DNA of 64,000 nt, from positions 2,852,001 to 2,916,000 of the forward strand of contig NZ_CP151632.1 in NCBI RefSeq assembly GCF_040144835.1. Direction: 5' to 3'. Numbering within the stretch: the stretch's first letter is position 1; each line of letters begins with the position of its first letter. The translations under genes were made by a program, and so were the position numbers. This document shows positions 54,839-63,470 of this stretch, piece after piece. The notes under the pieces are model-generated. The model was not told where the DNA came from and searched no databases. It worked only from the letters and a program-made list of their open reading frames with translations. The stretch comes from Microbacterium sp. LWS13-1.2. GTDB lineage: Bacteria; Actinomycetota; Actinomycetes; Actinomycetales; Microbacteriaceae.

Positions 54839-56110
54839 TCACGCCGGCGGGAACGTCCGCACGCGGTCGACCCGCAGCACGTGGGGGAGCGCGGCGAGGT
54901 CGCGTGTGCCGTCCGCGCGGGGGAACTCGTAGACGTCGAGCATGAGCTGCATCGGGTAGTCGATCGTCTGGTTCACGGTCTTCACCCACCGATGGTCGAT
55001 GAAGAAGCGCAGCCCGTCCGGTGTCCACTCCACGGCGTAGTCGTGGAACCCGGTGAGGTCGCCGTCGACGCGGATCTTCTCGAAGTCCGTGTGCAGACGC
55101 GGATCGTCCTGAGCCTTCACGCCGACGCCGACCCAGCCCCCCGTGTCGTCGATCTCGGATCCGAAGATCTCGGCGACGCAGATCTCGCCGCAGTCGTCGG
55201 GCCGCTCCTCGAACCCGATCGGCCAGAAGGCGACCATCGCATCGGGATGCCGCACCGCGGCCATCCGCACCTCGATCACGCCGTACCGCGGAAGATGCAG
55301 GCGGCGCTCCGGCTGCGCCTCGCGCACGACGAGTCCGTCGCGGAAGCGATGCTGCCCGATCGAACCGCCCACTGGTCCCGAGAACTGGCCGGTCTGCAGG
55401 TGCGACACGCGGTTCCCGCCGTCGAACTCCGGCGACCACGCGGGCGTGTCCGCGTCGATGCGCAGCTCGAGCCCCTCCGGAGCGACCGAGTACCGCGCGG
55501 CCGCGCGCTCGCGCGCCGACCAGTGCGCGAGGTAGTACGGCCACCACACCTTCTCGTCGAGCACGCCTTCGTCGAACCGCTCGTCGAGGTCGGGCTCGCA
55601 GGCGTCGAGGTCGAGCGGCGCCATGTCGAGCACCCAGATGTTGAACGTGAGTTCCGTGCCGCGCCACGGCATGCTCCCCGACCCGTGATGCGAGAATCCG
55701 GCGGCGCGGCACAGTGCGTTGGACGGGGGATTGTCGACGCCCGGGTAGGCGACCAGCAGATCGCGCTCGCCCCGGGCGGCGACCAGCCGGATGACGAGCC
55801 GCAGCGCCGCGCGGGCGATGCCCCGCCCCTGCCACTCGGGGAAGACGTGCCATCCCGTCTCCGACGCCGGCGTGCCCTCGTGCTCGACCTGCCAGTACCC
55901 GATGCCGCCGACGGGCGTGCCGTCGAGCTCGATCCGGTACATCGCGGCTTCGCCCGCGGCCCCGAGCCGCAGGTAGCGCTGCTGTCGCTCCTCGAGCTGC
56001 GCCGGCGTCTCGGGCCCGCCCAGGTGGGCCGTCATCTCGGGCGTGTTGGCGCGCTCCAGCAGCGGCAGGTCGGCGGGACTCCACGGTGCGAGCGTCACGG
56101 CTGCGTTCAT
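54839..56110 (-). CDS. GNAT acetyltransferase fused to a GH16-like glucanase domain
   Basis: 423 residues. Residues 1-160 are a GNAT domain of the RimJ type (LERANTPEMTAHLGGPE, HVFPEWQGRGIARAALRLV, NALCRAAGFSHHG). Residues 175-423 form a concanavalin-like beta sandwich: DERFDEGVLDEKVWWPYYLA, YGVIEVRMAAVRHPDAMVAF, DYAVEWTPDGLRFFID, QLMLDVYEFP. The GH16 catalytic stretch, normally E-x-D-x-x-E, here reads EICVAE, so the two Glu remain but Asp is replaced by Cys. The protein is cytosolic by sequence. ATG 56110 is chosen. It may bind or cleave glycans and acetylate an amino sugar, which is inference. Confidence 0.88.
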   Translation of the reverse strand: MNAAVTLAPWSPADLPLLERANTPEMTAHLGGPETPAQLEERQQRYLRLGAAGEAAMYRIELDGTPVGGIGYWQVEHEGTPASETGWHVFPEWQGRGIARAALRLVIRLVAARGERDLLVAYPGVDNPPSNALCRAAGFSHHGSGSMPWRGTELTFNIWVLDMAPLDLDACEPDLDERFDEGVLDEKVWWPYYLAHWSARERAAARYSVAPEGLELRIDADTPAWSPEFDGGNRVSHLQTGQFSGPVGGSIGQHRFRDGLVVREAQPERRLHLPRYGVIEVRMAAVRHPDAMVAFWPIGFEERPDDCGEICVAEIFGSEIDDTGGWVGVGVKAQDDPRLHTDFEKIRVDGDLTGFHDYAVEWTPDGLRFFIDHRWVKTVNQTIDYPMQLMLDVYEFPRADGTRDLAALPHVLRVDRVRTFPPA

Positions 56111-56188
56111 CGCGCCCATTGTGCGCCGTCTCCCCGACACCGCACCACCCGTGCGTGTCCGCGGCGCCGGCTCACCGGCATCCTCGGC

Positions 56189-56548
56189 TTAGCGGTCGGT
56201 GACGAGGATCGTGTTGCCGTCGGGATCTGTCGCGGTGAAAAACAGACAGCGGCCCGGGTCGCCCAGCACGTCGGTCGGGTGCGCGCCGAGCCGGGCGAGC
56301 CGTTCGTGCACCGACGCGAGGTCGTCGACGCGGAAGTTGCACGTCGCCCACGGCAGACCGGGCTCGACGTGGATGCCGCTCTTCGGGCCCATCAGCGTCA
56401 CCTGGCCGTGCGAGCCTGCGAGCACACTCGAGACGTCGGTCTCCTCGCCGATGCCGAGGCCGAAGGCATCGGCATACCAGTGCGCTCCCGCGCGCGGGTC
56501 GTGGACCGGGATGAACGCGGTCGTGATGGCCGTCGGCGGGGGCGTCAT
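56189..56548 (-). CDS. VOC/glyoxalase-like protein
   Basis: A 119-residue VOC domain with ITTAFIPVHDPRAGAHWYAD, WATCNFRVDDLASVHERLA and the end FFTATDPDGNTILVTDR, where the last Asn/Glu-type position is a usual metal-site region. It resembles PhnB/bleomycin-resistance-like proteins; the ligand is unknown. ATG 56548 is used. It is divergent from the acyl-CoA oxidase gene. Confidence 0.87.
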   Translation of the reverse strand: MTPPPTAITTAFIPVHDPRAGAHWYADAFGLGIGEETDVSSVLAGSHGQVTLMGPKSGIHVEPGLPWATCNFRVDDLASVHERLARLGAHPTDVLGDPGRCLFFTATDPDGNTILVTDR

Positions 56549-56742
56549 GGCGATGAGCCTACGACCGTCCACCGCCCTCGACCAGGCGGTGAACGCGCCC
56601 ACCTGTGCCTCTCGCACAACGCGGCGTCGCCCCGTCTTGGACAGCTGTTGTGGACATCCACCAGTCGCTTTGAGCAGGGCTTGTGGGAGTCCTACGGTCG
56701 AGGTGACCTTCCTTCTGTCCATCGCACCGAGAGGTGATGCAC

Positions 56743-58848
56743 ATGGCCGACGCCGCCGTCCGCACCAAGAAGCCCGCCACCAGCAAGCGCACGCCTGCCG
56801 GTGGCGCCCCGACCGCCCCGCACACGGCGGCTGAGGCATCCGATCCCCGCATAGACATCGCCGCTGTCACCGACCTCCTCCTCGGCACATGGGGCGACAC
56901 CCGCCGTGAGGCCCGCGAGATGATCAAGGACCCCGCCTTCTGGCGCATCGACGGGCAGCCGATGCCCGAGCACCGGGAGCGCGTGCTGACGCAGCTGCAC
57001 CTGCTGGTCGAGCACGGCGGCTCGCGCCGCGCCTTCCCCGAGGAGTACGGCGGCCTGAACGACAACGGCGCGAACCTCGCGGGCTTCCAGGAGCTCGTGC
57101 TCGCCGATCCCAGCCTGCAGATCAAGTCCGGTGTGCAGTGGGGGCTCTTCGGCTCGGCGATCTTCCAGCTCGGCACCCAGAAGCACCACGAGGCATGGCT
57201 GCCGGGCGTCATCGACGTGAGCCTGCCGGGTGCATTCGCGATGACCGAGACCGGGCACGGATCGGATGTCGCCGCCATCGGCACGACCGCGACCTACGAC
57301 GCCGACACCGAGGAGTTCGTGATCCACACGCCGTTCCGCGGCGCGTACAAGGACTACCTCGGCAATGCCGCGCTGCACGGCAAGGCGGCGACCGTCTTCG
57401 CGCAGCTCATCACCGGCGGCGTCAACTACGGTGTGCACTGCTTCTTCGTGCCGATCCGCGATGACGAGGGCAGCATGCTGCCCGGCATCATCAGCGAGGA
57501 CGACGGCGTCAAGGGCGGCCTCAACGGCATCGACAACGGCCGGCTCGCGTTCGACCAGGTGCGCGTCCCGCGCTTCAACCTGCTCGACCGCTACGGCCAG
57601 GTCGCCGCGGACGGCTCGTACACGTCCGACATCCCGAGCCCCGGTCGCCGCTTCTTCACCATGCTCGGGGCGCTGGTGCAGGGGCGCGTGTCGCTCGACG
57701 GCGCAGCGACCACCGGCACCGCCCTCGCCCTGCACATCGCGCTGACGTACGCGAACCAGCGCCGCCAGTTCGACTCGGGCGCCGGTACCGAAGAGGTCGT
57801 GCTGCTGGACTACGGCAAGCACCAGCGGCGCCTGCTGCCCCTCCTCGCGCAGAACTACGCGCAGTTCTTCAGCCACGACGAGCTGCTGCGGAAGTTCGAC
57901 GCGGTCTTCTCGGGGCGCACCGACACCTCCGAGGAGCGCGAGGATCTCGAGACCCTCGCGGCGGCACTGAAGCCGCTCAGCACGTGGAATGCGCTCAGCA
58001 CCATCCAGGAGGCCCGCGAGGCGTGCGGCGGCTCGGGCTTCCTCGCCGAGAACCGCCTGGTCGGCCTGCATCAGGACCTCGACGTCTACGTCACCTTCGA
58101 GGGCGACAACAACGTCCTGCTCCAGCTGGTCGGCAAGCGCCTCCTGTCGGACTACGCCAAGCAGTTCAAGGGGGCGGATGCCGCGAAGCTGGCCCGCTTC
58201 GCCGTCGGCCAGACCGCCGGCAAGCTGTTCCACGGCGCGGGCCTGCGTCAGCTCGGCCAGGCCGTCGCCGACTTCGGCTCGACGGCACGCTCGGTGGAGC
58301 TGGGCCTGCGCGAGGACCAGCAGCACGAGCTGCTCGCCGGTCGCGTGCAGCGGATGGTCGCCGATGTCGCCGCGGCGCTGCGCCCGGCGTCCAAGCTGTC
58401 GCCGGCAGAGGCCGCGGCGCTGTTCAACAGCCACCAGGCCGAGCTCATCGAGGCGGCTCGCGCCCACGCCGAGCTGCTGCAGTGGGAGGCGTTCACGGAC
58501 GGGGTCAACCGCGTCTCCGACGAAGGCACCACGCAGGTGCTGACCTGGCTGCGCGATCTGTTCGGGATGCACCTGATCGAGAAGCACCTCGCCTGGTACC
58601 TCGTCAGCGGGCGTCTGTCGGCGCAGCGTGCCGCATCCGTCTCCCGTTACATCGACCGCCTCTGCGCGCGGCTCCGCCCCCACGCGCAGGACCTGGTCGA
58701 CGCCTACGGCTTCGCGCCCGAGCACGTGCGGGCGCCCATCGCGTCGGGCGCCGAGCGCGCCCGTCAGGACGAGGCCCGCGAGTACTACCGCGCGCTCGCC
58801 GCGTCGGGCAAGGCGCCGGTGTCGGAGAAGTCGCTCAAGAAGAAGTGA
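56743..58848 (+). CDS. Acyl-CoA oxidase/dehydrogenase family protein
   Basis: A 701-residue protein of acyl-CoA oxidase length. It carries out FAD-dependent alpha,beta-desaturation of acyl-CoA. Visible are FPEEYGGLNDNGAN, AMTETGHGSDVA, PFRGAYKDYLGNAAL, FNLLDRYGQVA, GRVSLDGAATTGTAL, YANQRRQFDSGAG, EACGGSGFLAENR and FEGDNNVLLQLVGKRLL, followed by a 200-residue helical C-terminal domain as in ACOX. True oxidase or dehydrogenase activity cannot be told from sequence. ATG 56743 has GAGAGGTG about 6-8 bases upstream; GTG 56734 and ATG 56737 are alternatives. Confidence 0.93.
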   Translation: MADAAVRTKKPATSKRTPAGGAPTAPHTAAEASDPRIDIAAVTDLLLGTWGDTRREAREMIKDPAFWRIDGQPMPEHRERVLTQLHLLVEHGGSRRAFPEEYGGLNDNGANLAGFQELVLADPSLQIKSGVQWGLFGSAIFQLGTQKHHEAWLPGVIDVSLPGAFAMTETGHGSDVAAIGTTATYDADTEEFVIHTPFRGAYKDYLGNAALHGKAATVFAQLITGGVNYGVHCFFVPIRDDEGSMLPGIISEDDGVKGGLNGIDNGRLAFDQVRVPRFNLLDRYGQVAADGSYTSDIPSPGRRFFTMLGALVQGRVSLDGAATTGTALALHIALTYANQRRQFDSGAGTEEVVLLDYGKHQRRLLPLLAQNYAQFFSHDELLRKFDAVFSGRTDTSEEREDLETLAAALKPLSTWNALSTIQEAREACGGSGFLAENRLVGLHQDLDVYVTFEGDNNVLLQLVGKRLLSDYAKQFKGADAAKLARFAVGQTAGKLFHGAGLRQLGQAVADFGSTARSVELGLREDQQHELLAGRVQRMVADVAAALRPASKLSPAEAAALFNSHQAELIEAARAHAELLQWEAFTDGVNRVSDEGTTQVLTWLRDLFGMHLIEKHLAWYLVSGRLSAQRAASVSRYIDRLCARLRPHAQDLVDAYGFAPEHVRAPIASGAERARQDEAREYYRALAASGKAPVSEKSLKKK

Positions 58849-59000
58849 CCGCGGGGTCACCGCCCGCGAAGGTCACGGAACGGTAACGATGCGCGGAAGG
58901 GTGTCCGGAATCGGGGGTTCCGGACACATCCCGTCTGAAGGCGGCTTCCGAGTCGTCGCCGTCGTCGACGGCTGTGTCCGCGGCATCCGGCGTTTCCTCT

Positions 59001-59075
59001 CGGGTTTGGGGCGCACGGCGAACGTTCGGGGCGTGCGCCGTGCGCCCCAACTGCGCGCGGTGCGCCCCAAACCCG
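59001..59075. repeat. Family B nested palindrome
   Basis: The outer arms GGGTTTGGGGCGCAC and GTGCGCCCCAAACCC are exact. The inner arms GGGGCGTGCG and TGCGCCCC are less regular than in the 7400-7474 copy. It lies between the acyl-CoA oxidase gene and the convergent zinc-ribbon gene. Confidence 0.85.
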
Positions 59076-59106
59076 GAAGTGGACGGATGCGGCGACCCTG
59101 TCCGGG

Positions 59107-59511
59107 TCAGGCGGCCCAGCCGCACATGCCGCACTCGCCGGTCGCCGACACCTCGACGAAGCAGTTCGGGCACATCGCGCGCACGCGATCGGGGATCGTG
59201 GGCTTCGAGACGCGGCGCTCGGCCGCAGGACGCGATGCAGGTCGCGCGGTTCCGCGCGTCGGGGCGACGGATGCCGCAGCCGGCGGCCGCTGGATGACCG
59301 GGCGGTGCTCCGCGCAGTAGAACCGCACGTAGCCGTCGTGGTTCTTCGGATGCCGGTGCTTGTACGCCCAGAGCTCGGTGCGCTCCCGCGGTTCGGAGTC
59401 CGCGCCGCACGTGAAGCACCGCGTCGGCTCGCCAGGCACGACGTCGGCGACCAGCACGAGAGTGTCGAAGGGGATGGCGTCCCGCCAGTCCGACGAAGCG
59501 ACGATCTTCAT
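59107..59511 (-). CDS. Zinc-ribbon protein, function unknown
   Basis: A 134-residue protein. The N-terminal part, MKIVASSDWRDAIPFDTLVL, leads to a first metal site (CFTC ... YCAEH) with a basic AYKHRHPKNHDG loop. A Pro/Arg linker follows, then a C-terminal zinc ribbon CPNCFVEVSATGECGMCG. Two Cys-rich knuckles suggest nucleic-acid or protein binding. GGAGG sits before the ATG. Related Microbacteriaceae proteins are sometimes labelled glucose-6-phosphate dehydrogenase, but nothing here supports that. Confidence 0.82.
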   Translation of the reverse strand: MKIVASSDWRDAIPFDTLVLVADVVPGEPTRCFTCGADSEPRERTELWAYKHRHPKNHDGYVRFYCAEHRPVIQRPPAAASVAPTRGTARPASRPAAERRVSKPTIPDRVRAMCPNCFVEVSATGECGMCGWAA

Positions 59512-59679
59512 GGCGTTTCCTCCCAGCGCGGGCCCGGCAGAGGCCCGACATTCCACGGTAAGCGACGGGGGCGGCATCCGGCGACCGAAGGTGCGACCTC
59601 CACATGAAGGTTGGGGGATGCCGTCCATCGGCCTCTTCGCTGCCGACCGGGCGTCGGTGCCCGCGCATAGTCTGACCGG

Positions 59680-60255
59680 GTGAGCATCGACGTCCGCCTC
59701 GGAGCCGACGGCCGCGCGCGCTGCGCGTGGGTCGGCGACGACCTCGAGTACGCCCGCTACCACGACGAGGAGTGGGGCGTGCCGCTGCACGGCGACCGGG
59801 CGCTCTTCGAGAAGATGAGCCTCGAAGGCTTCCAGGCCGGCCTCTCGTGGATCACGATCCTGCGCAAGCGTCCGCGCTTCCGTGAGGTGTTCGCCGGCTT
59901 CGAGCCCGAGACCGTGGCGGCGTTCGGCGACGACGACATCGCGCGACTGATGACGGATGCCGGCATCATTCGCAATCGCGCCAAGATCGAGGCCACGATC
60001 TCCAACGCACGGCTCGTGCTCGACCTCGAACCGGGTGAGCTCGACGCATTCATGTGGTCGTTCGCGCCGGCATCCCACCGTCGCCCGGCGACGTTCGCCG
60101 AGGTGCCCGCCACCGCTCCCGCGTCGGACGCTCTGAGTAAGGCCCTGCGCAAGCGCGGCTTCCGGTTCGTCGGACCGACGACGATGTACGCGCTGATGCA
60201 GTCCGCCGGCATGGTCGACGACCACGTCGACGGCTGCTGGCGGGTGATCCCGTAG
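59680..60255 (+). CDS. tag: DNA-3-methyladenine glycosylase I
   Basis: A 191-residue base-excision enzyme that removes 3-methyladenine from DNA. Family features are RCAWVGDDLEYARYHDEEWG (Cys and His zinc ligands), FEKMSLEGFQAGLSWITILR, GIIRNRAKIEATI and FRFVGPTTMYALMQSAGMVDDH. The end has the remaining zinc His/Cys in DDHVDGCWR. It starts with GTG. The stop codon overlaps the first base of the palindromic operator of the next gene. Confidence 0.95.
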   Translation: MSIDVRLGADGRARCAWVGDDLEYARYHDEEWGVPLHGDRALFEKMSLEGFQAGLSWITILRKRPRFREVFAGFEPETVAAFGDDDIARLMTDAGIIRNRAKIEATISNARLVLDLEPGELDAFMWSFAPASHRRPATFAEVPATAPASDALSKALRKRGFRFVGPTTMYALMQSAGMVDDHVDGCWRVIP

Positions 60256-60277
60256 AAACGGATACTCTATCCGTTTC
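60255..60277. promoter_or_regulatory. TetR operator, perfect 10-bp arms
   Basis: GAAACGGATA (60255-60264), CTC, TATCCGTTTC (60268-60277) is an exact palindrome 18 bp before the TetR ATG; it overlaps the last base of tag. It probably covers the -10 region of the TetR/LLM-FAD operon. Confidence 0.85.
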
Positions 60278-60294
60278 GGGTGTACGCTGGAGGC

Positions 60295-60903
60295 ATGAGC
60301 CCCCGAGCCGACGCCGTTCGCAGTCGTGAGCGCATCCTCGAGGTCGCGCGCGGACGCGACGCCCGCACCCTCCGCCTCAATGACATCGCCCGTGATGCCG
60401 GCGTCGGGATCGGCACCGTCTACCGCCACTTCCCGACCGTCCGGGCTCTGATCGAGGCTCTCAGCGTCGAAACCCTGATGCGGTTGGGCGCCGCCGCAGA
60501 CCGCGCCGTCGCCGAGCCCGATGCGCACGCGGCGTTCCGGGGATTCCTCGAAGACGCGCTCACGCTGCAGTTGCAGGACAGCGGCCTCGAGACCGTGCTC
60601 ACGGACCTCGCCCTCACCGACCCCGACCTGCACGACGAATGCACCGTCGCGCGAGGCAAGGTCTTCACGGGGTACGACGCGGTGCTCTCGCGCGCGCAGC
60701 GGGACGGCGTGGTGCGCCGCGACCTCTCGGTCGCCCAGCTTCAGCGCCTGATCTGCGGGGTCGAGCACGCCGTGCGTCTCGGCGCTCCTGCCGATCGCGA
60801 CCTGCTGCTCGACATCCTGCTCTCGGGGATGCGCCCGGCAGCCCTCGACTCACCGGCCGCGACCACGGCCGCGCCGATCCGTCGCAGCGCGGCCATCGGC
60901 TGA
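60295..60903 (+). CDS. TetR/AcrR family regulator
   Basis: A 202-residue regulator with the HTH LRLNDIARDAGVGIGTVYRH and a C-terminal helical domain of the SbtR-like type (LMRLGAAADRAVAEPDAHAAF). GGAGG precedes ATG 60295. The perfect palindrome at 60255-60277 is its likely operator. The fused flavoenzyme gene starts 9 bp after its stop, so regulator and enzyme form one autoregulated operon. Confidence 0.94.
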   Translation: MSPRADAVRSRERILEVARGRDARTLRLNDIARDAGVGIGTVYRHFPTVRALIEALSVETLMRLGAAADRAVAEPDAHAAFRGFLEDALTLQLQDSGLETVLTDLALTDPDLHDECTVARGKVFTGYDAVLSRAQRDGVVRRDLSVAQLQRLICGVEHAVRLGAPADRDLLLDILLSGMRPAALDSPAATTAAPIRRSAAIG

Positions 60904-60912
60904 AAGGACCCC

Positions 60913-63231
60913 ATGGACTACGGACATGCTCTCGAATTCGGCGCCTTCATCACGCCCGCGGCCGCGACCCCCGAAGCGCCGGTGCTGCTGTCGCAGGTGG
61001 CCGAGGCATCGGGGCTCGATCTCGTCACCTTCCAGGACCACCCGTATCAGCCGGCGTTCCTCGACACGTGGACGCTCATGTCGTTCGTCGCGGCGCGCAC
61101 CGACTCCATCCGGATCGCGCCGAACGTGCTCAACGTGCCGCTGCGGCCGCCCGCCGTCGTGGCGCGTGCGGCGGCGAGCATCGACCTGCTCTCGGGCGGG
61201 CGTTTCGACCTCACGCTCGGCGCCGGCGGTTTCTGGGACGCCATCGAGGCCATGGGAGGCACGCGCCTCACTCCCGGTCAGGCGGTGACGGCCCTCGAAG
61301 AGGCGATCGACGTGATCCGGGCGCTCTGGCACACCGACGAGAGGGGCGGCGTCTTCACCGACGGCCGGTACCACCGGGTGCACGGGGCGAAGCGCGGCCC
61401 GCGGCCCGCGCACGACATCCCGATCCACATCGGGGCGTACAAGCCGCGCATGCTGGCTCTGACCGGCCGCAAGGGCGACGGCTGGCTGCCGTCGCTCGGG
61501 TACATGCAGCCCGGCGACCTCGCCAAGGGGAACGCCGCCATCGACGAAGCCGCGCAGTCCGTCGGCCGTGATCCGCGCGAGATCCGGCGCCTGCTGAACG
61601 TCGGGCAGCTCGCCGCCGACCCCCGGGAGTTCGCCGAGCGCCTCGCGCGCCTCGCACTCGAGGACGGCATCGGCACCTTCATCCTCGCGGGCGACGACCC
61701 GAACCTGATGCAGCGCTTCGGGGAGGACGTGGCGCCGGCGGTCCGCGAGCTCGTAGCGGTGGAACGCGGCACCCGTGGCGTCTCGGCGGCGCCGGTGCGG
61801 TCGTCGGCTGCGCTCGCCGCCCGCCGTGACGGCATCGCGTACGACGACGTTCCGGCAGGACTGACGGCGATCGAGCCCGGCGACTTCGACTACGGCGACG
61901 TGCGTGCGACCTACATGCGCGGCGGCGCACCGGGCCTCGTGCTGCAGCCGGCCTCGCCGCAGCAGGTCGGGCAGGCGATCGGCTTCGCGCGGCGGCATCC
62001 CGAACTGCCGCTCTCAGTGCGCAGCGGCGGCCACGGCATCAGCGGCCGGAGCACGAACGACGGCGGCATCGTGATCGACCTCCGGCAGCTCGATGAGATC
62101 GAGGTGCTCGACTCCGCGCGGCGTCTCGTGCGGATCGGGCCCGGCGCGCGCTGGGCGCAGGTCGCCGCTGTGCTGGGGGAGCACGGCTGGGCGCTGAGCT
62201 CGGGCGACTACGGCGGTGTGGGCGTCGGCGGGCTCGCCACCGCGGGCGGAATCGGCCTGCTCGCGCGCGAGCACGGTCTCACCATCGACCACCTGCGGGC
62301 GGCCGAGCTGGTGCTCGCCGACGGCTCGATCGTGCGGACGGACGCCTCGACCCACCCCGAGCTGCTCTGGGCCATCCGGGGCGCCGGCGCCAACGTGGGC
62401 GTCGTCACCGCCTTCGAGTTCGAGGTCGACGAGGTCGGTCAGTTGGGATACGCGCAGCTCGCGTTCCAGGTCGACGACATCGCGGCGTTCCTCGAGGGCT
62501 ACGGCCGCATCGTGGAGTCGTCGCCCCGCGATCTCACGCTGTTCCTGCTGACCGGCGGCCCCCGACCGGGGCAGCCGCAGGTGGTGCAGCTGTACGGCGT
62601 GGTCGACTCCGACGATCCCGACACGATCATCGCCCGCCTGCAGCCGTTCGCCGAACTCGCCCCGCTCGTGCAGCAGTCGGTGCAGCTGACGACGTACGCG
62701 CAGATCATGGCGAACGCCGACCTCGGCCCGCAGCACGGGGCCGGCGAGCCGCACTCGCGCTCCGGTCTGATCGAGCACGTCACGCCGGCCTTCGCCGCGG
62801 CGGCGGCACGGATGCTGGAATCCGGCGCCGTGCCGTTCTTCCAGCTGCGCGCGGTCGGCGGGGCCGTGGCCGATGTCGCCGAGGACGCGACCGCCTACGC
62901 GCACCGGGCGGCGAACTTCTCGGTGGCGGCGCTCGGATCCCACCCGGACCGCCTCGACGCCCGGTGGCGCGCGCTCGCGGCGCACGTGGACGGGATGTAC
63001 CTGAGCTTCGACTCGTCCGAGCGGCCGGAGCGGATCGCCGAGGCCTTCCCGCCGGCGACGCTCGCTCGCCTCCGGGCGATCAAGGCGGCGTACGACCCGG
63101 CCTGCGTCTTCCGCGACAACTTCGCGATCGAGCCCGCCGCCGACGCCGGCGAGGCCGACGCCGTCGCCGACGCCGCGGATTCCCCCGCCGGCGCCGCGCC
63201 GTCCGACGCGGCGGAGTCCGACGCGGCCTGA
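60913..63231 (+). CDS. Fused LLM flavin oxidoreductase and FAD-linked (BBE-type) oxidase
   Basis: 772 residues. Residues 1-280 are a luciferase-like TIM barrel (LEFGAFITPAAATP, LVTFQDHPYQ, LLSGGRFDLTLGAGGFWD, IPIHIGAYKPRMLALTGRKG). Residues 310-750 are a PCMH/BBE oxidase: LVLQPASPQQVGQAIGFA, RSGGHGISG with the His (about 374) that normally carries FAD covalently, GGLATAGGIGLLAREHG, and the C-terminal YDPACVFRDNF. The last 30 residues are Ala/Asp-rich. The two flavoenzymes may act in sequence on one substrate, which is inference. GAAAGGA precedes the ATG. It is under the upstream TetR. Confidence 0.92.
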   Translation: MDYGHALEFGAFITPAAATPEAPVLLSQVAEASGLDLVTFQDHPYQPAFLDTWTLMSFVAARTDSIRIAPNVLNVPLRPPAVVARAAASIDLLSGGRFDLTLGAGGFWDAIEAMGGTRLTPGQAVTALEEAIDVIRALWHTDERGGVFTDGRYHRVHGAKRGPRPAHDIPIHIGAYKPRMLALTGRKGDGWLPSLGYMQPGDLAKGNAAIDEAAQSVGRDPREIRRLLNVGQLAADPREFAERLARLALEDGIGTFILAGDDPNLMQRFGEDVAPAVRELVAVERGTRGVSAAPVRSSAALAARRDGIAYDDVPAGLTAIEPGDFDYGDVRATYMRGGAPGLVLQPASPQQVGQAIGFARRHPELPLSVRSGGHGISGRSTNDGGIVIDLRQLDEIEVLDSARRLVRIGPGARWAQVAAVLGEHGWALSSGDYGGVGVGGLATAGGIGLLAREHGLTIDHLRAAELVLADGSIVRTDASTHPELLWAIRGAGANVGVVTAFEFEVDEVGQLGYAQLAFQVDDIAAFLEGYGRIVESSPRDLTLFLLTGGPRPGQPQVVQLYGVVDSDDPDTIIARLQPFAELAPLVQQSVQLTTYAQIMANADLGPQHGAGEPHSRSGLIEHVTPAFAAAAARMLESGAVPFFQLRAVGGAVADVAEDATAYAHRAANFSVAALGSHPDRLDARWRALAAHVDGMYLSFDSSERPERIAEAFPPATLARLRAIKAAYDPACVFRDNFAIEPAADAGEADAVADAADSPAGAAPSDAAESDAA

Positions 63232-63256
63232 GCCGCGGCATCCGTCCTGGGGTCTC

Positions 63257-63393
63257 GGGGTTTGGGGCGCACGCCGTGCGTTTGGGGCGTGCGTCGTGCG
63301 CCCCAAACGTTCGCGGTGCGCCCCAAACCCGGGAGGGAGCCCGGCCGCCGCCACGCCGCGCGCCCAAACGTTCGCGGTGCGCCCCAAACCCGG
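63257..63393. repeat. Family B nested palindrome plus partial extra copy
   Basis: GGGGTTTGGGGCGCACGCCG and GTGCGCCCCAAACCC bound a full copy at about 63257-63332. The right half, CCCAAACGTTCGCGGTGCG, repeats at 63363-63393. It lies between the LLM-FAD and UvrA-like genes. Confidence 0.85.
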
Positions 63394-63470
63394 GGAGGGG
63401 ACCGGGGCCGGACACGGATCGAGCAGGATTCAGGAAGCGCGGTGTCCGCATCGCCGGGCAGACTGTGGGC

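Noticed and set aside
52761..56084. 1107-codon frame opposite fhs and through the GNAT-GH16 gene
   Set aside because: It has low-complexity composition with no motif, and it runs through the 83-bp repeats. The real genes in other frames are certain.
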